64,000 nucleotides of DNA, taken from Phytoactinopolyspora mesophila (GTDB taxonomy: Bacteria; Actinomycetota; Actinomycetes; Jiangellales; Jiangellaceae). Positions 30,015 through 37,059 of this stretch are shown here, one piece after another (positions within the stretch are counted from its first letter, which is position 1; every line of letters starts with the position of its first letter). The notes beneath the pieces were generated by a model. That model was not told the DNA's origin. It made no database searches and saw only the letters and a list, made by a program, of their open reading frames with translations. The translations under genes and the position numbers were made by a program. The DNA lies in NCBI RefSeq assembly GCF_010122465.1, contig NZ_WLZY01000001.1, positions 620,001 through 684,000 of the forward strand, given 5' to 3'.

Positions 30015-30689
30015 ATGCCCAACACCTACACCCTCACGGTGATCAACAACTCGGAGCTCGACCGCCCGACGTTCGCCGTGTTCGCCACCCTTCCGGCCAC
30101 CACGGCCTACGACACGGTCAGCCTCGCATGGCTGACCCAGCCGATCAACGCGCACAATCAGTACGTCTTCAAGTGGAACATCACCTGGGGATTCGCGTGG
30201 TCGGCCCAGGGCACCGAATCCGGTTACCAGTGGGCCGGCAGCGGCCAACTGGCAGCCGACCCGAACGCAACGGACCGGTGCAAAGCGCTGTTCTCGTACA
30301 ACCAGGATTTCGAGCTCACGCCGGCCAACGGGAATCCCGACGGCCAAACGCTGTGGATCAGCGACGATCCGACTGTGCCGGTACCAAGCGTCCAGGCCAG
30401 CTCCGTGGCGATCACGCTGGATGGAGATTCGGTGTGCGCCACGAACGCCGGCCCCAACCTCACGCAGACGTTCACCCTGCACCCGACGTATTACATCGAC
30501 GCGGGCAACTACGTGAAGGGGCAGATGGTCGACGGGTCCAGCGTCACGAGCTTCCAAACGCTGGAGTACTCCGGCGGCAACACCGCCCTGACCGCGACCT
30601 TGAACCCGGACAACACCTGGGACGTGGGTAGCAGCAAGGAGCTCGACTTCCGGCGGATGTTCCAGGCACGAGAAGCGAGAAGCCGCTAG
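30015..30689 (+). CDS. RhiA-like protein
   Basis: A 224-residue protein resembling RhiA of Rhizobium leguminosarum, an abundant rhizosphere-expressed protein of unknown biochemical role that is controlled by the LuxR-type regulator RhiR. Similar segments are the N-terminal TLTVINNSELDRPTFAVFA, SLAWLTQPINAHNQYVFKW, WGFAWSAQG, and the tail TFTLHPTYYIDAGNYVKGQ and ALTATLNPDNTWDV. I recognised the family by eye. No signal peptide or membrane segment is seen; two Cys are present. The ATG 30015 start has GGGGGAG 5 bases upstream. A LuxR-type gene upstream and a Cys-rich small gene downstream complete the locus. Confidence 0.75.
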   Translation: MPNTYTLTVINNSELDRPTFAVFATLPATTAYDTVSLAWLTQPINAHNQYVFKWNITWGFAWSAQGTESGYQWAGSGQLAADPNATDRCKALFSYNQDFELTPANGNPDGQTLWISDDPTVPVPSVQASSVAITLDGDSVCATNAGPNLTQTFTLHPTYYIDAGNYVKGQMVDGSSVTSFQTLEYSGGNTALTATLNPDNTWDVGSSKELDFRRMFQAREARSR

Positions 30690-30740
30690 CTGGTGGCGGC
30701 CTTCACCATCCGGATTCGGCAAGAAGTCAGGGAGTTTGCC

Positions 30741-30938
30741 ATGACACAGGAACCAGAAGAGATGAGCGCGGGGGACTGCCCGCCGCTGCCGGACGACTAT
30801 GACCCGCAGGTCGCCGGGGAGTGCTGGTCGGGCCGTAACTGTACGGGCAAGAAGCTGAACAACAAGGACGCCCACAACTGCAAGAACAGCGGCGGTAAGA
30901 GCTGGAGGAGCCCGGACGGGACGTGCCACAACCTGTAG
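30741..30938 (+). CDS. Small cysteine-rich protein of unknown function
   Basis: A 65-residue protein starting at ATG 30741 with GGGAG 6 bases upstream. The first 25 residues are acidic (MTQEPEEMSAGDCPPLPDDY). The rest is basic and Gly/Asn-rich with four Cys (GECWSGRNCTGKKLNN, AHNCKNSGG, DGTCHNL), for five Cys in all. There is no signal peptide. The acidic leader and Cys/Ser/Thr-rich tail would suit a modified peptide or a metal-binding or disulfide-bonded factor, but no modification enzyme is adjacent. It lies 51 bases after the rhiA-like gene and is followed by a terminator. Confidence 0.7.
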   Translation: MTQEPEEMSAGDCPPLPDDYDPQVAGECWSGRNCTGKKLNNKDAHNCKNSGGKSWRSPDGTCHNL

Positions 30939-30997
30939 CCCTTCGAGGCGCGAGCGGGGCCGGGTGACACACGGAACCGGACCACGTCTCGATCGAC

Positions 30998-31031
30998 AAG
31001 AATGCGACTCGTCACGGCGAGTCGCATTCTT
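30998..31031 (+). terminator. Strong hairpin after the rhiA-like operon
   Basis: Perfect 14-base arms AAGAATGCGACTCG and CGAGTCGCATTCTT enclose a 6-base loop (31012-31017). The right arm ends in TTCTT. The flanking A/T in the arms makes it suitable as a bidirectional terminator for the rhiA-like operon and the convergent VOC gene. Confidence 0.8.
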
Positions 31032-31075
31032 GTGTGCCTGAGCCGACTCAGCGTCCTGCCTGGAATGAACCCCGC

Positions 31076-31501
31076 CTACTGGATGCAGAACTCGTTGCCC
31101 TCAGGATCGGCCATGACGTAGTGGTACTCGCGGTAGGGACCCCACAGGGCATCGTGCTTGCGAATCACGCTCGCACCCAAAGCGACAATCCGGTCTACCT
31201 CGGCGTCGATCTCTGCCGGAGTGGCGTGTTTGCCAGGGATCGCGAAAAGATCGAGGTGAACACGGTTCTTGGCTTGCTTCGGCTCTGCCACGCGGTGGAA
31301 GTACAGACGCGGGCCCGCACCCTCGGGGTCTTCGGCCACCGACCGGTCGAGGAGGTCTTCTTCGGTCAGGCCGCTCTGGAGAAGACTTTCGCGTAACTCA
31401 GGCGGATACTCGCTACGCGGATAGCCGAGCACATCGGACCAGAAGTGTGACAGGGCTCTAGGATCAGCGCAGTCGAAGGTGATGTTGCCGACCTTGTTCA
31501 T
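31076..31501 (-). CDS. VOC (glyoxalase/bleomycin-resistance fold) family protein
   Basis: A 141-residue vicinal-oxygen-chelate protein. It begins VGNITFDCADPRALSHFW, contains the paired beta-strand region KNRVHLDLFAIPGK with a likely metal-ligand His, and ends YVMADPEGNEFCI, the typical last strand with a metal-binding Glu. Such proteins can be dioxygenases, isomerases or drug-binding proteins; the role here is unknown. It reads away from the ABC-F gene, so a resistance link is only positional. Confidence 0.8.
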   Translation of the reverse strand: MNKVGNITFDCADPRALSHFWSDVLGYPRSEYPPELRESLLQSGLTEEDLLDRSVAEDPEGAGPRLYFHRVAEPKQAKNRVHLDLFAIPGKHATPAEIDAEVDRIVALGASVIRKHDALWGPYREYHYVMADPEGNEFCIQ

Positions 31502-31609
31502 TCTCAGCCTCCTCGAGAGACGTGACGACGATCACGAGTCACGTTATTACCTCGCCCCGACACCCTCTGATATCTTCGATCGCGTTATGCGGATCTGACA
31601 CCTGAAGCG

Positions 31610-31643
31610 GCCCACGTCCGAGGTCATCTGAGACCCGGTGGGC
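31610..31643 (+). promoter_or_regulatory. Candidate attenuator stem in the ABC-F leader
   Basis: Outer arms GCCCAC (31610-31615) and GTGGGC (31638-31643) enclose an inner GGTC/GACC stem. It lies 28 bases before the ABC-F start. Ribosome-protection ATPase genes are often controlled by leader attenuation, so this stem may take part, but no convincing leader peptide or promoter could be fixed. Confidence 0.35.
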
Positions 31644-31671
31644 TTCCTCCGACCCCATTCGAGGTCCTCAG

Positions 31672-33336
31672 GTGTCTCAACTCTCGGTACGTTCTCTTTC
31701 CAAGTCCTATGCGGGACGAATTGTTCTCGACGACATCCGCCTCGACGCGGGACCAGGCGAGCGCCTGGGGCTGGTCGGCGAGAACGGTGTCGGCAAGTCC
31801 ACACTGCTGCGGCTGATAGCCGGCGTGGAGCATCCCGACGCCGGCGAGGTCCACCTCAGCGGGAGCCTCGGCTACCTCAGCCAGGAGCCCGACCTTCCGG
31901 TGGGAGGCACCATTGCCGAGGCTGTAGACGCCGCTCTGGCAGAGTTCCGCAGCCTCGAGGCCGCGATGCGCAAGCTCGAAGAGCGCATGAGCGCCGGCGA
32001 CACCGACGTGCTGACCGAGTACGGCGATCTCATGGCCGAATACGAACGACGCGACGGTTGGTCGGCCGACGCCCGGGCGGCGCGGGCGCTGGCGGGCCTG
32101 GGACTGGCGGAGATTCCGCCTACGTGGGCACTCGAGCAGCTTTCCGGTGGCCAGCGTGCCCGCCTGGCGCTAGCACTCGCGCTGGTCCGGGCACCGGACA
32201 TCCTGGTGCTGGACGAGCCGACCAACCATCTCGACGACGACGCACTGGCTTATCTCGAGACGACGCTTCGCGAGCATCACGGTGTCGTCGTCGCCGCGTC
32301 ACATGACCGCGCCTTCCTCGACGCTGTCTGCACGTCGATCCTCGATCTGGATCCGACGCTGCGAGTCGAGCCGGACGGAACGCCGATCATCGGCCCTGCC
32401 CGCTACACCGGCGCATACACCGACTACCTGGAGGGCAAAGCCGCCGCCCGCGTCCGGTGGGAACAAGCGCATGCCGCGTGGAACGACGAGATGAACCTCG
32501 CCCGGGCCGCGACCCGAACCACCGCGCGGCAGGTGGGGCATACCAATCGCGCACGACGCGACAATGACAAGTTCCAGCCCCATTTCTTCGGACAGAAGGT
32601 CGACGCGGCGGTGGCCCGCCGGGTCCGCGATGCCGAGAACAGGGTGAAACAGCTCGAGAAACGGAAGGTCCTGAAGCCACCCCGGTTGCTCCGGCTTGAT
32701 ACGACGCTGGACCAACCAGCTCGCGGCGGTGTGCTCATCTCGGCGCGGGAGATCGACGTACCCGGACGTATCTCCTTCGCCGCACTCGATGTCAGCGGCG
32801 ACACCCGCCTCCTGGTAACGGGGCCGAACGGCGCAGGGAAGTCGTCACTGCTCGCCGTGCTCGCGGGTGCCCTGGAGCCGGTTGGCGGTGCCGTGATGCA
32901 TTCCCGTGGCCTCCGGATCGGCTGGCTGCCGCAAGCGGGCGCGTTTCCGGACCCGGGGATATCCGCTCTCGCCGTGTACGCAGCCGGGCGATCCGGCCCG
33001 CCCGACGAATACCGCAGCGATTTGTCCGCCCTGGGCCTGCTGCCCGCTTGGCAGTTCGACACGCCGGTGGGGCGGCTGTCGGTAGGGCAGCAGCGCCGGC
33101 TAGCACTGGCCAGACTGCTGACCGCCCGGCCACAGGTCCTGCTGCTCGACGAACCAACCAACCACCTGTCGCTCGGCCTCGTCGAAGAGCTAGAGGAAGC
33201 GGTCGGCGTGTCGCGGCTCCCGGTGGTGCTGGTGACACATGACCGATGGGCTCGCCGGCGCTGGGCTGGCGACGTGCTGCACCTGGATTCCGGTGTGAGG
33301 ACGCCGAGTACGTCCAAAGCCCGGCGTGGCGAGTAA
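31672..33336 (+). CDS. ABC-F ribosomal protection ATPase
   Basis: A 554-residue soluble protein with two ATPase domains and no membrane segments, the ABC-F layout. Domain 1: Walker A GENGVGKST near residue 36, signature LSGGQRARLALA near 157, Walker B VLDEPTNHL. A long charged interdomain linker spans about residues 250-330. Domain 2: Walker A GPNGAGKSS near 384, signature LSVGQQRRLALA near 467, Walker B LLDEPTNHL. The family displaces ribosome-bound antibiotics; the adjacent erm gene suggests macrolide, lincosamide or streptogramin protection. A translation-factor role cannot be excluded. The start is GTG 31672 without a strong ribosome-binding site. Confidence 0.88.
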   Translation: MSQLSVRSLSKSYAGRIVLDDIRLDAGPGERLGLVGENGVGKSTLLRLIAGVEHPDAGEVHLSGSLGYLSQEPDLPVGGTIAEAVDAALAEFRSLEAAMRKLEERMSAGDTDVLTEYGDLMAEYERRDGWSADARAARALAGLGLAEIPPTWALEQLSGGQRARLALALALVRAPDILVLDEPTNHLDDDALAYLETTLREHHGVVVAASHDRAFLDAVCTSILDLDPTLRVEPDGTPIIGPARYTGAYTDYLEGKAAARVRWEQAHAAWNDEMNLARAATRTTARQVGHTNRARRDNDKFQPHFFGQKVDAAVARRVRDAENRVKQLEKRKVLKPPRLLRLDTTLDQPARGGVLISAREIDVPGRISFAALDVSGDTRLLVTGPNGAGKSSLLAVLAGALEPVGGAVMHSRGLRIGWLPQAGAFPDPGISALAVYAAGRSGPPDEYRSDLSALGLLPAWQFDTPVGRLSVGQQRRLALARLLTARPQVLLLDEPTNHLSLGLVEELEEAVGVSRLPVVLVTHDRWARRRWAGDVLHLDSGVRTPSTSKARRGE

Positions 33337-33374
33337 AAAACGCGTTGAACCACTCATCCCGCGACCACTAGCAT
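33335..33374 (+). promoter_or_regulatory. WhiB7-like promoter of the erm leader
   Basis: A -35 element TTGAAC (33345-33350) and -10 element TAGCAT (33369-33374) are separated by 18 bases. A run of six A (33335-33340) lies 4 bases upstream of the -35, as in promoters activated by WhiB7 with the primary sigma factor. Transcription from this promoter would start at about 33381-33382, at the first codon of the leader peptide. Confidence 0.6.
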
Positions 33375-33381
33375 GCTCTGC

Positions 33382-33447
33382 GTGGCCAATGGTAACTACA
33401 TGCTCGGCATCGCCTCGATGAGGCTGCGCCGCTTCACCACGGCATAA
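33382..33447 (+). CDS. Erm leader peptide with Met-Arg-Leu-Arg arrest motif
   Basis: A 21-codon open frame starts with GTG and ends TAA. It contains IASMRLRRFTTA at its C-terminal end. The MRLR segment matches the macrolide-dependent arrest motif of the ErmD-type leader, where an Arg-x-Arg element stalls the drug-bound ribosome. It has no clear ribosome-binding site; with transcription starting at or near its GTG it could be translated as a leaderless mRNA. It lies 164 bases upstream of erm and probably controls it by attenuation. Confidence 0.7.
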   Translation: MANGNYMLGIASMRLRRFTTA

Positions 33448-33531
33448 CTCGCGCAGCTGGCTGAGCCAGCCCGGGTGTGCCGTGAACCGCGCCCGTCCCC
33501 GGTGTTGTGAACCCGGGTCGACGGCGCGGTT
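33423..33531 (+). promoter_or_regulatory. Overlapping attenuator hairpins upstream of erm
   Basis: Stem 1 pairs GCTGCGC (33423-33429), which covers the Arg-Leu-Arg codons of the leader, with GCGCAGC (33451-33457). A mutually exclusive hairpin GCTGGC/GCCAGC spans 33456-33470. A longer stem pairs AACCGCGCC (33485-33493) with GGCGCGGTT (33523-33531). A ribosome stalled at the MRLR codons would break stem 1 and change the downstream folding, fitting inducible attenuation. Confidence 0.6.
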
Positions 33532-33611
33532 AGTCATGTCCAGATGACGGCGCCGAGCACGTCCCGCATGACGCGCGGACCGCTCCTCACATCCAATGGC
33601 TGTGGTGAACC

Positions 33612-34268
33612 ATGCCCTCGCGGCGCACAAGTGCACGTACATTCCCGGACAACCCGTCTGGGATTCATCTATTGAAGGACCCAGCTGTGGTCCGGCGGAT
33701 GATCAGGTCGGCTCAACTCGACCCACAGGACCTCGTGGTCGAGTTCGGCGCCGGTACCGGAAAGCTGACCTCCCAGCTATCGGGGACAGGCGCCCGGATC
33801 ATCGCCGTCGAGCGCCATCCAGATCTCGTCGCCCGCCTCGAACGTCGGTTCTCAGAAGCCGAGAATGTGCGTATCGTTGCCGGCGACGCACGGAGCGTCC
33901 CACTGCCGCGCCGCCCTTATGCGGTCGTGGCGAACATCCCATACTCCATTTCGACGAGTTTGTTCCGGCGAATTCTGACCCCTGACCAAACCGCACTGCA
34001 AGAAGCGGACATTCTGGTCGAATGGGGCTTCGCGAAACGTGTCACGGCCGAACAGCCCCGAAACTTCGAGATCGCATGGTGGCAACTCCGGTTCGAACTG
34101 TCGATCGTCGGTCGGGTACGCCCGCACAGTTTCGCGCCGCCGCCGTCAGTGGACACCGCCCATCTGCGAATACGCCGCCGCAGTGGAGTGAGTGCCGGAC
34201 TTCTCCAGCAGCAGGAACGCCGGCTGCGGCAGCTTTACCGGCCGTCCCGGCGGCTTCGACGGAGGTGA
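33612..34268 (+). CDS. 23S rRNA (adenine-N6)-methyltransferase, Erm family, short form
   Basis: Erm enzymes methylate A2058 of 23S rRNA and give macrolide-lincosamide-streptogramin B resistance. The 218-residue protein has the SAM site EFGAGTGKLT near residue 43, the acidic loop IVAGDARSVPLP, and the catalytic VVANIPYSISTSLFRRIL near residue 105. The C-terminal helical domain is shortened compared with usual Erm proteins of about 250-270 residues; short forms are known in mycobacteria. KsgA is unlikely because the motif is NIPYSIS and the context is resistance. ATG 33612 is preceded by only a weak ribosome-binding site. Confidence 0.85.
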   Translation: MPSRRTSARTFPDNPSGIHLLKDPAVVRRMIRSAQLDPQDLVVEFGAGTGKLTSQLSGTGARIIAVERHPDLVARLERRFSEAENVRIVAGDARSVPLPRRPYAVVANIPYSISTSLFRRILTPDQTALQEADILVEWGFAKRVTAEQPRNFEIAWWQLRFELSIVGRVRPHSFAPPPSVDTAHLRIRRRSGVSAGLLQQQERRLRQLYRPSRRLRRR

Positions 34269-34354
34269 TCCGCCCACCCGGCCCCACAGAAGCGCGGGCT
34301 GCCACCCAGGGCAGCGGCGGAGATCGTGACGGCAAAGACAGGATCCGGGGGACA

Positions 34355-34402
34355 ATGAAGATGATCTTACTCACACTTCTTGTGATTGGTCTTTGGCTTT
34401 GA
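34355..34402 (+). CDS. Possible 15-residue hydrophobic peptide
   Basis: The open frame MKMILLTLLVIGLWL starts with ATG 8 bases after CCGGGGG. It is wholly hydrophobic and uses AT-rich codons, including a TTA, unlike its neighbours. It could be a small membrane peptide, a leader for rarA, or chance. A consensus-like TTGACA lies downstream at 34423-34428. The rest of the 316-base gap between erm and rarA shows no gene. Confidence 0.3.
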   Translation: MKMILLTLLVIGLWL

Positions 34403-34584
34403 CATCGGCCGGGACCAGATCCTTGACAAGTCCGTGATCTATATGTCAATCTCGGAAATGAAGCAAGGCCCCCCAAGTAGCTGTGGCGCGGTATCCTCAT
34501 CGGATGCCGCGCCACGGTTCGTTTGGGCAGCATGAGGCGCACTTGCCTGCGCGGATGTCCTCGCCAGCACGTAGGCTCGGCTGT

Positions 34585-35946
34585 ATGGAGCAAGAGGGAC
34601 TCTTCGGGCAGGCGCCGGCATCCTCCAGGCCCGGAGGCTCGCTGGCGGGCGCGGATCAGGAGTATGCGGGCCAGCCTCTGGCCGTACGGATGCGCCCTCG
34701 GACGCTCGACGACGTCATCGGCCAAGATCATCTACTTGGCCCGGGCACCCCATTGCGCCGCCTCGTCGAGGACGACCAAGCGATGGCGCTTGTGCTCTGG
34801 GGCCCGCCGGGAACCGGTAAAACCACCCTCGCGTACGTGGTGAGCCGCGCCACTCAGCGTCATTTCGTCGAGCTCTCGGCCGTGACGGCCGGGGTGAAAG
34901 ACGTGCGCGAGGTGATGGAACGGGCTCGTCGTGAGCTGGTGAAGACGGGGACGGGCACAGTGCTGTTCGTGGACGAGGTCCACCGGTTCTCCAAGACGCA
35001 GCAGGACGCCCTGCTGCCAGGGGTAGAGAACCGGTGGGTGTCGCTCGTCGCCGCCACGACCGAGAACCCATTCTTCGCCCTCATCAGTCCTTTGCTCTCG
35101 CGATCGCTGTTGCTCACCCTGGAGCCGCTGAAGCAGGAGAACATCGAGGAGGTCTTCGACCGCGCGCTGAGCGACGAACGCGGTCTCGGCGGCGAGGTGA
35201 AGATCGACGATGACGCGCGCGAGCACCTCGTCCGGCTGGCCGGCGGTGACGCACGCCGAGCGCTGACGTACCTCGAGGCGGCGGCCGGCGCCGCCGCGGC
35301 CACCACTGAGGCGACCATCACCCTCGGCATCGCGGAGAAGGCGGTCGACCGCGCGGCGGTGCGCTACGACCGCGACGGCGACCAGCACTACGACGTCACC
35401 AGCGCACTCATCAAATCGATCAGGGGCAGTGACGTAGACGCTGGTTTGCACTATCTGGCGCGGATGGCTGAGGCAGGTGAAGACCCGCGGTTCCTCGCCC
35501 GCCGGCTGGTAATCCTGGCCAGCGAAGACATCGGACTGGCCGACCCCTCAGCGCTGCAGACCGCGGTGGCAGCGGCGCAGGCGGTTCAGCTGATCGGCTG
35601 GCCGGAAGCCCAGATCACTCTGGCGCATGCGGTGATCGCCCTGGCGCTGGCGCCCAAATCGAACAGCGTGGTCAAGGCGATAGGCGCGGCTTCAGGTGAC
35701 ATCCGCGCGGGTCTGGCTGGCCCGGTGCCGCCAGCACTGCGCGACTCACACTACTCGGGTTCCAAGAAGCTGGGCCATGGCAGCTCCTACGCCTACGCGC
35801 ACGACGACCCCCGCGGCGTCGTCGAGCAGCAGTACGCGCCGGACTCGGTCGCGGACAAGCAATACTACGAGCCCACCACACGCGGCGCCGAACGAGACTA
35901 CGCGGAGCGCTACGCCCGCCTACGCAAGATCATCCGAGGCCGGTAG
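34585..35946 (+). CDS. rarA: Replication-associated recombination protein A (RarA/MgsA AAA ATPase)
   Basis: A 453-residue AAA+ ATPase related to the clamp loader and RuvB, acting at stalled replication forks. The N-terminus is family-like ([20 protein letters not shown]). Walker [10 protein letters not shown] lies near residue 75, Walker B is LFVDEVHRF, sensor 1 is AATTENPFF, and the C-terminal tetramerisation region includes [20 protein letters not shown] and [22 protein letters not shown] 34585 gives the family start (MEQEGLFGQ). Its usual downstream block (DUF948, DUF6167, alaS) follows after two antisense genes. Confidence 0.93.
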   Translation: MEQEGLFGQAPASSRPGGSLAGADQEYAGQPLAVRMRPRTLDDVIGQDHLLGPGTPLRRLVEDDQAMALVLWGPPGTGKTTLAYVVSRATQRHFVELSAVTAGVKDVREVMERARRELVKTGTGTVLFVDEVHRFSKTQQDALLPGVENRWVSLVAATTENPFFALISPLLSRSLLLTLEPLKQENIEEVFDRALSDERGLGGEVKIDDDAREHLVRLAGGDARRALTYLEAAAGAAAATTEATITLGIAEKAVDRAAVRYDRDGDQHYDVTSALIKSIRGSDVDAGLHYLARMAEAGEDPRFLARRLVILASEDIGLADPSALQTAVAAAQAVQLIGWPEAQITLAHAVIALALAPKSNSVVKAIGAASGDIRAGLAGPVPPALRDSHYSGSKKLGHGSSYAYAHDDPRGVVEQQYAPDSVADKQYYEPTTRGAERDYAERYARLRKIIRGR

Positions 35947-36026
35947 ACGTCGTCAACGTGCCCTGGCCGCATCGCCCAGCCAGGCCGCGTTGGCGTTGTC
36001 CTGGAGTTGACCGATAGCGGCACTGT

Positions 36027-36992
36027 TCAGGATCCCAGCCGCCGAAGAATCTCGGCCTCTGAAACACTGCCGGCGGCACGGCGCCCCGTCACCACCTCCA
36101 CGGCCAGGCGCTGCAGCAGTTCATTCACCGGCGTCGGCACGCCGTGCAGCCGTCCGAGCAAGACGATCTCGCCGTTGAGATAGTCGGTCTCGATCGAGTT
36201 CAACCCGCGGGTGGCGCTCTGCCATGTCGAACCGCCGCCACGCGACTTTCCGCCGACGGGGCGCACGGTGAGCAGGTCGCCCCGTCGCTCCTTGTCCTCT
36301 TCGCCCGACACGAAACCGACCCCGGCGGCTTCGAGACACGACGCACCTTCCTGGCGGGCGCGATGGGCGATCTCCAAGCCGGTGCCGAGACCACAGACGA
36401 TCTGCACGGCGTTGCCGAGATTCAGCAGTAGCTTGCCGTACTTCCATCGCATGATGTCCTCGACCGCCCGGCTGTCGAAGCGTGACCCCATAAGTGCCGC
36501 GGCCACCGCCTGGCTCGTGGCGTCGGTTCCGGACGGATAACGGCCGACGTCGAGCAGGCCGGAAATCGGTGCCGAGCTGGCTTGCACCACGCCGGGTTCA
36601 AGGAACGTGGCCGGGCACATCACATGTATGCCATAGACATTGACAAATCGCCGAAGCGCCTGCTGCTCGTTGTCCACCCCGTTCTGGGCGCATATGACGG
36701 GAAGCTCCGGCGGCGCGACAGCGGCCAGAGCTTCCAATGCGGCCACGGCGTCTTGGCTCTTCGTCGCGATCACGGCGACGTCGCCGTCCCGCCAGCCGAT
36801 CTCGGAGACGTCGCCGTGCACTGGAACGTCCACGGTGACAGCGTGGTCCGGATCCTCCACCCGCAGGCCACGCCGCCGGATCTCGGTCAGGTGGGGCCCC
36901 CGGGCGATGAGAGCTGTGGTGTACCCGTGCTGGTGCAGGCGTCCGCCGATGACGCCGCCGATGGCCCCGGCACCGACGATCACTATCCGCAT
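36027..36992 (-). CDS. Ketopantoate reductase (PanE/ApbA) family dehydrogenase
   Basis: A 321-residue NAD(P)-dependent 2-dehydropantoate reductase family protein. It begins MRIVIVGAGAIGGVIGGRL with the nucleotide-binding GxGxxG. It also has the catalytic Lys context IATKSQD, CAQNGVDNEQQ near residue 110, and the C-terminal MRWKYGKLLLNLGNAV. The gene lies 67 bases after the mannonate-dehydratase-like gene on the same strand, so it may reduce a keto acid in sugar-acid breakdown rather than make pantoate (inference). ATG 36992 starts at the first beta strand. Confidence 0.83.
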   Translation of the reverse strand: MRIVIVGAGAIGGVIGGRLHQHGYTTALIARGPHLTEIRRRGLRVEDPDHAVTVDVPVHGDVSEIGWRDGDVAVIATKSQDAVAALEALAAVAPPELPVICAQNGVDNEQQALRRFVNVYGIHVMCPATFLEPGVVQASSAPISGLLDVGRYPSGTDATSQAVAAALMGSRFDSRAVEDIMRWKYGKLLLNLGNAVQIVCGLGTGLEIAHRARQEGASCLEAAGVGFVSGEEDKERRGDLLTVRPVGGKSRGGGSTWQSATRGLNSIETDYLNGEIVLLGRLHGVPTPVNELLQRLAVEVVTGRRAAGSVSEAEILRRLGS

Positions 36993-37059
36993 GAGACTCA
37001 ATCCTGCCCGAACGATGGGACTGCGCCGCCCTGCCACCCCCGGCGGCGCGGCATGGCAC

